A stretch of DNA of 64,000 nucleotides from Rhizobium sp. TH135 (GTDB lineage: Bacteria > Pseudomonadota > Alphaproteobacteria > Rhizobiales > Rhizobiaceae), in assembly GCF_002855515.1 (NCBI RefSeq), contig NZ_PKRP01000001.1, positions 744,001 through 808,000 on the forward strand, in the 5' to 3' direction. Position numbers and translations under genes: made by a program. Under the pieces are notes generated by a model, which saw only the letters and a program-made list of their open reading frames with translations, ran no database searches and had not been told where the DNA came from. Shown one piece after another: positions 27,032-34,370 of this stretch. Numbering within the stretch: position 1 is the stretch's first letter; the number at the start of each line of letters is the position of its first letter.

Positions 27032-27780
27032 CAATTTCCCTCCATCCGGTTTTCGAACAAGGTCGAACGCCGTCCGCGCAACACCATATCGAACTTGTAG
27101 GCCCGCGCATCCATCGGGATGGTTGCCGACCAGTCGAGGGCTGCGACAAGCTGCTCGATCGCCGCACGATCCGGGATCGTCAGCACGATCGGACACTTCC
27201 AGATCATCGGATCGCCCTCGAAATACATCTGGGTGATCAGACGCTGCGAGAAGCCATGGCCGAAGATCGAGAAATGGATATGCGCCGGCCGCCAGTCGTT
27301 GACACCATTCGGCCAGGGATAAGGACCGGGCTTGATCGTGCGGAAGGCATAATAGCCGTTCTCGTCGGTGATCGTGCGCCCGCAGCCGCCGAAGTTCGGA
27401 TCGAGCGGTGCGAGATAGCTTTCCTTCTTGTGGCGATAACGACCGCCGGCATTGGCCTGCCAGAACTCGAGGAGCGCGCCCGGAACCGGCCGTCCGCGCT
27501 CGTCGAGCACACGGCCATGCACGATGATCCGCTCGCCGATCGCGCTCTCGCCCGGCTTGGCGAAATTGTGGATCAGGTCGTTGTCGAGCTCACCCAGGAT
27601 CGAGTGACCAAACACTGGACCTGTTATCTCGGACTTCGTGCCGTCGAGCGACAGCAGCGCCTTCTGCGGCGAGCGCAAGACGGAGGTCTTATAGGTTGGC
27701 GTATAGGCCGGCGGATGCCAGTTGCGGTCACGCGGGAAGAAGGCACCCGTCTCCGGCTTCTTGTTCGGCAGATCAGTCAT
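27031..27780 (-). CDS. pcaH: Protocatechuate 3,4-dioxygenase beta subunit
   Basis: A 249-residue catalytic subunit carrying the mononuclear Fe(III) site. The second tyrosine ligand is in [24 protein letters not shown], which also contains the two histidine ligands (AHIHF); the first tyrosine is in the [26 protein letters not shown] region. The start at MTDLPN (27780) has GGGAGCC upstream and overlaps the end of pcaC by eight bases. It catalyses cleavage of protocatechuate to 3-carboxy-cis,cis-muconate, the committing step of the operon. Confidence 0.95.
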   Translation of the reverse strand: MTDLPNKKPETGAFFPRDRNWHPPAYTPTYKTSVLRSPQKALLSLDGTKSEITGPVFGHSILGELDNDLIHNFAKPGESAIGERIIVHGRVLDERGRPVPGALLEFWQANAGGRYRHKKESYLAPLDPNFGGCGRTITDENGYYAFRTIKPGPYPWPNGVNDWRPAHIHFSIFGHGFSQRLITQMYFEGDPMIWKCPIVLTIPDRAAIEQLVAALDWSATIPMDARAYKFDMVLRGRRSTLFENRMEGN

Positions 27781-28192
27781 GGCTCCCTCCCGCAGTCTCG
27801 CCCGCATCCATCTGTTCAAACACGTGTTTGGCGATCTTGAAAGCCCTGTTGGCGGCGGGAACGCCGGCATAGATGGCAACATGCATCAGCGCTTCGGTGA
27901 TGTCCTCGCGGCTCGCCCCGGTATTGGCGGTGGCACGCACATGCATCGCCACTTCTTCGTCATGTCCGAGGGCCGCGAGCAGTGCGATGGTGATCATCGA
28001 GCGCTCGCGCGAGCTGATGGTTGGACGCGACCAGACGGTACCCCAGGCGCCCTCGGTGATCATTTCCTGAAACGGCTGATCGAAGGGAGTGGCCAAAGCC
28101 GAAGCTCGGTCGACATGGGCATCGCCCAGGACACGGCGGCGTGTCGCCATGCCCTGTCGATAGCGGTCAGAGGGGCTGCGGGCGTCAGCCAT
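27773..28192 (-). CDS. pcaC: 4-carboxymuconolactone decarboxylase
   Basis: A 139-residue member of the carboxymuconolactone decarboxylase/AhpD fold that produces beta-ketoadipate enol-lactone. It has the typical [34 protein letters not shown] core and the C-terminal [18 protein letters not shown] segment. The start MADARSP at 28192 is inside the end of pcaD (eight-base overlap). It is separate from pcaD here, whereas some bacteria have a fused pcaL. Confidence 0.94.
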   Translation of the reverse strand: MADARSPSDRYRQGMATRRRVLGDAHVDRASALATPFDQPFQEMITEGAWGTVWSRPTISSRERSMITIALLAALGHDEEVAMHVRATANTGASREDITEALMHVAIYAGVPAANRAFKIAKHVFEQMDAGETAGGSHD

Positions 28193-28997
28193 GGGATATA
28201 TCTCCTGAAACGAGAGGCGCAAGAAAGGCCTCAATAACGGCGGTCAGCGCCTCCGGCTGTTCCACGCAAGGGATATGGCCGGCACCGGAAATGACTTCGT
28301 AGCGGGCCGAAGGAATGAGACGTGCCAGCGACAGGACCAGATCCGGCGGGGTCGCCCCGTCCTGATCGCCGACGACACAAAGGGTCGGCACAGCGATCTT
28401 GGTGGCGGCCACGGTGAAATCGGCATCGCGGATGGCGGCACAGGTGCCGATATAACCCTCGACGGGTTGGCGAAGCATCATGTTGCGATAACCGGGAAAG
28501 GCAGGATTGGAAGCATCGCGGAACGGGGCCGTAAACCAGCGTTCCATCACGCCATCGACAATGCCGGAAAGGCCATTCTCCTCGATCGCCTTGATCCGGG
28601 CAGCCCACATCTCCGACGTGCCGATCTTGTGGGCTGTATCGCAGAGGATGAGCGCCCGCACGAGATCCGGCCGGCGCGCATAGAGGCCCTGGGCGATCAG
28701 CCCGCCGACCGAAAGACCGCAGATCACCGCCTGCCGGACATTCAGATGCTCCAGAATGCCGATCAGGTCGTCGACATGGTCATCAATCGAATAGGGCGCC
28801 TCGCCGACATCCGACAGACCATGGCCGCGCTTGTCATAGGTGAGCAGCGGATAGTCGCCTGCCAAGCGCACCAGCACGTCACGCCAGATCCGGAAATCGG
28901 TTCCAAGCGAATTGATGAACACGATGACGGGACGCTGCGCCGGTCCGCCGATGACCTGGTAGTGCAGCGCCGCATCGTTGACCTGAACGAATTGCAC
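28185..28997 (-). CDS. pcaD: 3-oxoadipate enol-lactonase
   Basis: A 270-residue alpha/beta-hydrolase that opens beta-ketoadipate enol-lactone. Catalytic triad candidates: serine in CGLSVGG, aspartate in VGDQDGATPP and histidine in SGAGHIPCVEQP. The start is placed at the GTG of VQFVQVND (28997), because GGAGG lies eight bases before it and family members begin at this point. An ATG eight codons upstream would put that ribosome site inside the gene. First gene of pcaDCHGB, facing pcaQ across about 97 bases with a PcaQ-type operator. Confidence 0.93.
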   Translation of the reverse strand: MQFVQVNDAALHYQVIGGPAQRPVIVFINSLGTDFRIWRDVLVRLAGDYPLLTYDKRGHGLSDVGEAPYSIDDHVDDLIGILEHLNVRQAVICGLSVGGLIAQGLYARRPDLVRALILCDTAHKIGTSEMWAARIKAIEENGLSGIVDGVMERWFTAPFRDASNPAFPGYRNMMLRQPVEGYIGTCAAIRDADFTVAATKIAVPTLCVVGDQDGATPPDLVLSLARLIPSARYEVISGAGHIPCVEQPEALTAVIEAFLAPLVSGDISHG

Positions 28998-29069
28998 GAA
29001 TGTGTCCTCCACTGCCAGCATATTGCTTGCGCAGTTTGGTTAGGTAAAATGATGTTTTCGCCGCCACCC

Positions 29070-29085
29070 TTAACTGCAGAGTTAT
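29070..29085. promoter_or_regulatory. PcaQ-type operator between pcaD and pcaQ
   Basis: Read on the minus strand, ATAACT-CTGC-AGTTAA matches the inverted-repeat consensus I recall for the Sinorhizobium PcaQ site (ATAACC-N4-GGTTAA), with one symmetrical change in each half. It ends nine bases before the pcaQ ATG, fitting activation of pcaDCHGB and autoregulation of pcaQ. Confidence 0.75.
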
Positions 29086-29094
29086 GATTCCACC

Positions 29095-30018
29095 ATGATC
29101 GACAACAGGATCAAGTTTCGCCATCTGCAGACCTTCGTCGAGGTAGCACGCCAGAAGAGCGTGATGAAAGCGGCGGAAATCTTGCATGTCAGCCAGCCGG
29201 CCGTGACCAAGACCATCCGCGAGTTGGAAGAGGTCCTCGGCGTTGCCGTCTTCGAGCGCGACGGCCGCGGCATCCGCATCACCCGCTATGGAGAGGCCTT
29301 CCTGAAACATGCAGGTGCTGCCCTGACGGCGCTCCGCCAAGGCTTCGATTCCGTTTCACATGCGCTTCACGCCGATGCCCCGCCGATCCGGGTGGGCGCC
29401 CTGCCGACCGTCTCGACCCGCATCATGCCGCAGGCCATGACCCAGTTCCTCTCGGAAGACATTCCCGCCCGCATCAAGATCGTCACCGGCGAGAATGCCG
29501 TGCTGCTCGAACAATTGCGAGTCGGTGACCTCGATCTCGTCGTCGGCCGTTTGGCGGCACCCGAACAGATGACGGGCTTTTCCTTCGAACATCTCTATTC
29601 GGAGCAGGTGATTTTCTGCGTGCGCGCCGGCCATCCGCTACTCCAGCAGGGACCGGGCGTCTTTGCCGAACTGGAGCGCTATCCGGTCCTGATGCCGACC
29701 CGCGCCTCGATCATCAGACCCTTCGTCGAGCGCTACCTGATCGCCAACGGTATTTCCGCGCTGCCGACCCAGATCGAGACCGTCTCCGACAGCTTCGGCC
29801 GCGCCTTTGTTCGCTCGACCGATGCAATCTGGATTATCTCGGCTGGTGTCGTGGCAACCGACTTGGCGGACGGTACGCTGGCGGCTCTGCCAATCGACAC
29901 CAGCGAAACCAAGGGACCGGTCGGCCTCACGGTCCGCGCCGATTCCGTACCCTCCATGCCGCTGGCTCTTCTGATGCGTACCATCAGAGACGTGGCAGCC
30001 GGCATCACGCCCGGCTGA
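29095..30018 (+). CDS. pcaQ: LysR-type activator of the protocatechuate operon
   Basis: A 307-residue LysR regulator: winged helix-turn-helix at about 6-66 (KAAEILHVSQPAVTKTIRELEEVLG), then the substrate-binding domain (ALPTVSTRIMPQAMTQFL, VGDLDLVVGRL). PcaQ is known in Agrobacterium and Sinorhizobium to activate pcaDCHGB with beta-carboxymuconate and gamma-carboxymuconolactone as inducers. The position divergent from pcaD and the operator at 29070-29085 support orthology. Only a weak ribosome site is visible. Its 3-prime end is five bases from the convergent pcaR stop. Confidence 0.93.
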   Translation: MIDNRIKFRHLQTFVEVARQKSVMKAAEILHVSQPAVTKTIRELEEVLGVAVFERDGRGIRITRYGEAFLKHAGAALTALRQGFDSVSHALHADAPPIRVGALPTVSTRIMPQAMTQFLSEDIPARIKIVTGENAVLLEQLRVGDLDLVVGRLAAPEQMTGFSFEHLYSEQVIFCVRAGHPLLQQGPGVFAELERYPVLMPTRASIIRPFVERYLIANGISALPTQIETVSDSFGRAFVRSTDAIWIISAGVVATDLADGTLAALPIDTSETKGPVGLTVRADSVPSMPLALLMRTIRDVAAGITPG

Positions 30019-30023
30019 TCGGG

Positions 30024-30785
30024 TTACGGCAGAAGGGGCCGCAAGCCCACCTGCACCTCACGCAGCGCATCGAGACAATGCCCCGGCAGGGCCTCGGCCG
30101 ATAACATGGCCGCCGGTGCGCCGACATTGATCGCCGCGACCACCTTGCCGCGCGCATTGCTGACCGGAACGGCGATCGAGCATAGCCCCATCTCCAACTC
30201 CTGATCGATCACGGCATAACCCTGCGCCCGCACCCGGCCGATTTCGGCGATCAGGTCCTGCGGGTCGGTGCGAGTCAGAGGCGTATGCGCCTTGATCTGG
30301 GAGGCAGCGAGGATGGTTGCTACCTCTGCATCGCTGAGCGTGGCCAGGAGAACGCGCCCCATCGAGGCGCTATAGGCAGGCAGCCGCGAACCGGGCATCA
30401 GGTTGATCGACATCACCCGCTTCTGAGCGGCGCGTGCAATGTAGACGATCTCCGTGCCATCCAGCACGGAAGCCGAGGCGCTATGCCCCAGCCGCTCCGA
30501 CAGCCGGTCGAGGAAAGGTTGCACGATCGTCGGCAGCGGCGTCGCCGACAGCCAGGCATGGCCGAGCCGCAGGATCTTCGGCGTGAGCGCAAAGAATTTC
30601 CCGTCATAATCGGCGTAACCGAGCTGGGCCAGCGTCAGCAGGCAGCGCCGGGCCGTCGCCCGGTCGAGCCCGCTGATTTCGGCAGCCTCTGCGATGCTCA
30701 GCCGCTGGCGCTCCGGGCCAAAGGCCTCAATCACCCGCAGTCCCTTGGCGAAGCCACCCATCAGGTCGCGCTCTCCGACGGTCAT
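30024..30785 (-). CDS. pcaR: IclR-family regulator of pcaIJF
   Basis: A 253-residue IclR-type regulator: N-terminal winged helix (about 5-65, SIAEAAEISGLDRATARRCLLTL) and C-terminal effector domain (about 80-250, AQKRVMSINLMPGSRLPAYSASMGRVLLA; GYAVIDQELEMGLCSIAVPV). The start MTVGERD (30785) has GGGAGC five bases upstream. Divergent from pcaIJF across 133 bases holding a clear PcaR-type operator. Family knowledge: PcaR responds to beta-ketoadipate, the substrate of PcaIJ. A much longer frame running into the pcaI gene is rejected. Confidence 0.92.
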   Translation of the reverse strand: MTVGERDLMGGFAKGLRVIEAFGPERQRLSIAEAAEISGLDRATARRCLLTLAQLGYADYDGKFFALTPKILRLGHAWLSATPLPTIVQPFLDRLSERLGHSASASVLDGTEIVYIARAAQKRVMSINLMPGSRLPAYSASMGRVLLATLSDAEVATILAASQIKAHTPLTRTDPQDLIAEIGRVRAQGYAVIDQELEMGLCSIAVPVSNARGKVVAAINVGAPAAMLSAEALPGHCLDALREVQVGLRPLLP

Positions 30786-30796
30786 CGACGCTCCCG

Positions 30797-30835
30797 TTTG
30801 TGCGATTATCGAACAAATATCAAATATCGCACAAA
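30797..30835. promoter_or_regulatory. PcaR operator region between pcaR and pcaI
   Basis: Minus strand 30814-30800 reads GTTCGATAATCGCAC, which I recall as the 15-base PcaR site described for Pseudomonas putida. It lies in a larger perfect ten-base inverted repeat, TTTGTGCGAT (30797-30806) with ATCGCACAAA (30826-30835). TATCGAACAAAT and TATCGCACAAAT also form near-identical direct repeats. Control of both pcaR and pcaIJF is expected. Confidence 0.8.
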
Positions 30836-30918
30836 TTTCTTGCTGTCGATGCCGTGAGGGACATATTTGTGGACAGAAGACAGCGGCTGGACCGCTGCCC
30901 GAGGAAACGGGAGTTCCC

Positions 30919-31626
30919 ATGGACAAGACAATTGCGAGCCTGGCAGACGCCGTGGCCGAAATCGGCGACGGCGCAACGGTGATGATCGGCGGCTTCGGCG
31001 GCTCCGGCGCGCCGATCGAGCTCATTCACGCGCTTATCGACAAGGGCCCGAAGAACCTGACGGTCATCAACAACAATGCCGGCAACGGTCGCATCGGCAT
31101 CGCCGCCATGATCGATGCCGGCCTGGTCAAGAAGATGATCTGCTCCTTCCCGCGCTCCTCCGACCCGCGCGCCTTTACCGACCGTTACCTTGCCGGTGAG
31201 ATCGAGCTGGAATTGGTGCCGCAGGGCACGCTCGCCGAGCGCATCCGTGCCGGTGGCGCCGGCATCCCGGCCTTCTACACGCCCACGAGCTTCGGCACGG
31301 AACTGGCCAACGGCAAGGTGATCGCTGAGTTCGATGGCCGCAAATACGTGCAGGAGCGCTGGCTGAAGGCCGACTTCGCCATCGTCAAGGCGCATCTCGG
31401 CGATACCATGGGCAACCTGACCTACCGGATGGCAGGCCGCAACTTCAATCCGCTGATGTGCATGGCCGCCGCCAAGACCATCGCCCAGGTCTCGAAGATC
31501 GTCGCCCCCGGCGGCATCGATCCCGAGCAGGTGATTACACCCGGCATCTTTGTCGATGGCGTCGTTGAAGTCGCCAACCCGCAACAGGAAGAAGCGCTGA
31601 TCCGCGCCGGAGTGGTTTACGCATGA
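30919..31626 (+). CDS. pcaI: 3-oxoadipate CoA-transferase subunit A
   Basis: A 235-residue alpha subunit of the CoA-transferase that moves CoA from succinyl-CoA to beta-ketoadipate. Family I features are present: the glycine-rich VMIGGFGGSGAP, NNNAGNGRIGIAAM and KAHLGDTMGNLTYR. The ATG at 30919 follows GGGAG. Overlaps pcaJ by four bases, as usual for the heteromeric enzyme. Confidence 0.94.
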   Translation: MDKTIASLADAVAEIGDGATVMIGGFGGSGAPIELIHALIDKGPKNLTVINNNAGNGRIGIAAMIDAGLVKKMICSFPRSSDPRAFTDRYLAGEIELELVPQGTLAERIRAGGAGIPAFYTPTSFGTELANGKVIAEFDGRKYVQERWLKADFAIVKAHLGDTMGNLTYRMAGRNFNPLMCMAAAKTIAQVSKIVAPGGIDPEQVITPGIFVDGVVEVANPQQEEALIRAGVVYA

Positions 31627-32324
31627 GCGACGCAGCTGCAATCGACACCCGCGAAGACATCAAGCTCTCCAACGCCCAGATCGCCTGGCGCGCCGCCCAG
31701 GACATTGAGGACGGCGCCTATGTGAATCTCGGCATCGGCTTTCCGGAAATGGTCGCCAAGTTCCAGCCTGAGGGACGCGAAGCGATCTTCCACACGGAAA
31801 ACGGCGTGCTGAACTTCGGCGAAGCCCCACCGGCGGGCGAGGAAGACTGGGACCTGATCAATGCCGGCAAGAAGGCGATCACGCTGAAGCCGGGTGCGGC
31901 CTTCTTCCATCACGCCGACAGTTTCGCCATGGTCCGCGGCGGCCATCTCGACGTCGCGATCCTCGGCGCGTACCAGGTGGCCGAAAACGGTGACCTCGCC
32001 AACTGGCGTGTCGGCTCCAAGGGCGTTCCCGCCGTCGGCGGCGCCATGGACCTCGTGCACGGTGCCAAGCAGGTCGTCGTCATCACCGAACACGTCACCA
32101 AGGATGGCAAGCCGAAACTCGTTGAGCGCTGCACCTTCCCGTTGACCGGCGTCGGCTGCATCACCCGCGTCTATACGAGCCACGCCGTCATCGACATCGT
32201 CGACGGCAAGTTCGTCGTGCGCGAAAAGCTCGCCGCCATGACCATGGACGAGCTACAGGCCATGACCGGTGGCAAGCTCCACACCGACGGTCCGGTCGCC
32301 GACCTCGTCGTCCCGGCCCTGTGA
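31623..32324 (+). CDS. pcaJ: 3-oxoadipate CoA-transferase subunit B
   Basis: A 233-residue beta subunit. The active-site glutamate is in HTENGVLNFGEAP; the glycine-rich YVNLGIGFPEMV and the GGAMDLVHGAKQVVV motif are standard for this family. Coupled to pcaI by an ATGA overlap and followed ten bases later by pcaF. With PcaI it yields beta-ketoadipyl-CoA. Confidence 0.94.
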   Translation: MSDAAAIDTREDIKLSNAQIAWRAAQDIEDGAYVNLGIGFPEMVAKFQPEGREAIFHTENGVLNFGEAPPAGEEDWDLINAGKKAITLKPGAAFFHHADSFAMVRGGHLDVAILGAYQVAENGDLANWRVGSKGVPAVGGAMDLVHGAKQVVVITEHVTKDGKPKLVERCTFPLTGVGCITRVYTSHAVIDIVDGKFVVREKLAAMTMDELQAMTGGKLHTDGPVADLVVPAL

Positions 32325-32334
32325 GGAAAATCCA

Positions 32335-33540
32335 ATGACCGAAGCCTTTATCTGCGATTACATCCGCACGCCCATCGGCCGTTTCGGCGGTTCGCTCTCC
32401 TCCGTCCGCGCCGATGATCTTGGCGCCGTGCCGCTCAAGGCACTGATGGAGCGGAATGCCTCCGTCGACTGGGAAGCCGTCGAGGACGTGATCTTCGGCT
32501 GCGCCAACCAGGCTGGCGAAGACAACCGCAACGTCGCCCGGATGTCGCTGCTGCTGGCGGGCCTCCCCGTTTCGGTGACCGGCACCACGATCAACCGTCT
32601 CTGCGGGTCCGGCATGGATGCCGTGATCACGGCGGCCCGCGCCATCAAGTCAGGCGAGGCCGAGCTGATGATTGCAGGCGGCGTCGAAAGCATGAGCCGC
32701 GCGCCCTTCGTCATGCCAAAGGCCGACACAGCCTTTTCTCGCAATGCCGAGATCTACGACACCACGATCGGCTGGCGCTTCGTCAATCCACTGATGAAGA
32801 AGCAATATGGCGTCGATTCCATGCCGGAAACCGGCGACAACGTCGCGATCGATTTCAAGGTCTCGCGTGAAGACCAGGACGCCTTTGCAGTCCGCAGCCA
32901 GGCCAAGGCAGCGGAAGCGCAGGCCAATGGCCGACTGGCGAAGGAAATCACAGCCGTCACAGTACCTCAGCGCAAGGGCGATCCCGTGATCGTCGACCGC
33001 GACGAACATCCGCGCGCGACCTCGGTCGAGGCGCTGGCCAAGCTGAAGCCGGTCAACAAGATGGAGGGGGCTACCGTCACCGCCGGCAATGCGTCGGGCG
33101 TCAATGACGGCGCTGCCGCCCTGATCATCGCGTCTGAAGCTGCCGTGAAGAAATACGGCCTTAACCCCATCGCCCGCATCCTGGGTGGCGCGACGGCTGG
33201 CGTCCCGCCGCGCATCATGGGATTCGGCCCGGCACCGGCCTCGAAGAAGCTGCTTGCCAGCCTCGGGCTCACGCAGCAACAGATAGATGTCATCGAACTG
33301 AACGAGGCCTTTGCATCCCAGGGCATCGCCACGCTGCGCGATCTCGGCATTGCCGACGACGCCCCGCGCGTAAACCGCAACGGCGGCGCGATCGCTCTTG
33401 GCCATCCGCTTGGCATGTCGGGCGCCCGCATCGCCGGAACGGCAGCGCTGGAACTGAAGGTGACAGGCGGGCGCTATGCGCTTTCCACCATGTGCATCGG
33501 CGTCGGCCAGGGCATCGCGATCGCTCTGGAGCGTGTCTGA
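32335..33540 (+). CDS. pcaF: 3-oxoadipyl-CoA thiolase
   Basis: A 401-residue thiolase that cleaves beta-ketoadipyl-CoA to succinyl-CoA and acetyl-CoA, completing the pathway. Acyl-accepting cysteine in NRLCGSGMDA (about residue 90), catalytic histidine in IALGHPLGMSGAR and second cysteine in STMCIGVGQG. Length and the FICDYIRTPIGRFGG start match PcaF rather than general acetyl-CoA acetyltransferases. Ends just before a hairpin at 33552-33574. Confidence 0.94.
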   Translation: MTEAFICDYIRTPIGRFGGSLSSVRADDLGAVPLKALMERNASVDWEAVEDVIFGCANQAGEDNRNVARMSLLLAGLPVSVTGTTINRLCGSGMDAVITAARAIKSGEAELMIAGGVESMSRAPFVMPKADTAFSRNAEIYDTTIGWRFVNPLMKKQYGVDSMPETGDNVAIDFKVSREDQDAFAVRSQAKAAEAQANGRLAKEITAVTVPQRKGDPVIVDRDEHPRATSVEALAKLKPVNKMEGATVTAGNASGVNDGAAALIIASEAAVKKYGLNPIARILGGATAGVPPRIMGFGPAPASKKLLASLGLTQQQIDVIELNEAFASQGIATLRDLGIADDAPRVNRNGGAIALGHPLGMSGARIAGTAALELKVTGGRYALSTMCIGVGQGIAIALERV

Positions 33541-33551
33541 TCAGAATACCA

Positions 33552-33574
33552 GTGCACGCCAGACCGGCGTGCAC
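33552..33574. terminator. Hairpin between convergent pcaF and the DUF922 gene
   Basis: GTGCACGCC and GGCGTGCAC pair perfectly (nine bases) around a five-base loop in the 41-base gap between two convergent stops. No long T run follows on either side, so termination strength is uncertain. Confidence 0.5.
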
Positions 33575-33581
33575 GTCTTCG

Positions 33582-34178
33582 TCACGGATTGAGAAAAGCC
33601 AGGATCAACTGATGCACCGCCCCGCCGGGCGACATCTCGATCTGGTCGTATTCGCTATGGCGCGCACCGTGCGCGTCGGAAATCGGTTTCAACTGCGCCT
33701 GCAGCGCCGCACGCACCTTCTTGCAGCCCGGATCGTTTTCATCACGCAGGCCGATCGACACATCCTGGATCGCCTGCGTGAGGTCCTTCATGAACTGCCC
33801 ATGCAGCTTCTCATGCTCGACGATCCCGTCGTAGAAAGTCTGCCACTTCGCCGCCACCTCCGGTGGAAGCTTCTGAGCGGGCTTCGGCAGCGTGTAAGTG
33901 ATAACAAGTCTCGGCTTGGCCGTCGCTAGCACGCAGGCCTGCCCCTGCTGCTGATAGTCGCGCTGCCAGGTGAGCTTGAAGGTCGTGTGGGCAATCACCC
34001 GCCCGAGGCTGAGCTTCGGTCCACGCTCGCCGATCGACTGGTAGAGCTCCATCGGCGCGATGCCATTGACCTTGTAATGCTCCACCTTTTCGGTCGCCTG
34101 CCATTCCTGAGCGGCGGCTGGCAATGCTGCGGCGAGTGAGGCGATGAGGACGGCGAGCAGACGAGAGATCGAATTCAC
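33582..34178 (-). CDS. Secreted DUF922 protein with HExxH motif
   Basis: A 198-residue protein with a signal peptide (MNSISRLLAVLIASLAAALPAAA-Q). The mature part carries the DUF922 pattern (VEHYKVNGIAPMELYQSI, YTLPKPAQKLPPEVAAKWQ) and a zinc-protease-like HEKLH (HExxH) followed by DLTQAIQDV. DUF922 has been predicted to be a Zn-dependent periplasmic protease, but I know of no characterised enzyme. Start: the GTG at 34178 gives a standard signal peptide and has AGGAG ten bases upstream; an ATG nine codons earlier would add a charged extension. Monocistronic, convergent with pcaF. Confidence 0.75.
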   Translation of the reverse strand: MNSISRLLAVLIASLAAALPAAAQEWQATEKVEHYKVNGIAPMELYQSIGERGPKLSLGRVIAHTTFKLTWQRDYQQQGQACVLATAKPRLVITYTLPKPAQKLPPEVAAKWQTFYDGIVEHEKLHGQFMKDLTQAIQDVSIGLRDENDPGCKKVRAALQAQLKPISDAHGARHSEYDQIEMSPGGAVHQLILAFLNP

Positions 34179-34370
34179 GGTGAGGCGGCTCCTAGGATCA
34201 GGCATCCTGATACCGGCCGACTTAGCCAACCGCAATGACCATCTGAAGGCAGCCTGCGATGGTGCTTGAATCTGGTAGTCCGCGCTTTCCGCAATTTTAA
34301 CGGATTCTCATATAAAAAAACAAGCTTGAAGCGACGGGGAGAGCGGACAGGCGTGGCTGAAAAAGGGACG

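Noticed and set aside
28998-29021. Upstream ATG start for pcaD (adds eight residues)
   Set aside because: It would place the GGAGG ribosome site inside the coding sequence; the GTG at 28997 aligns with family starts.
30786-31025. In-frame upstream extension of the IclR regulator
   Set aside because: It would read through the operator region and into the opposite strand of pcaI; the ATG at 30785 has a good ribosome site.
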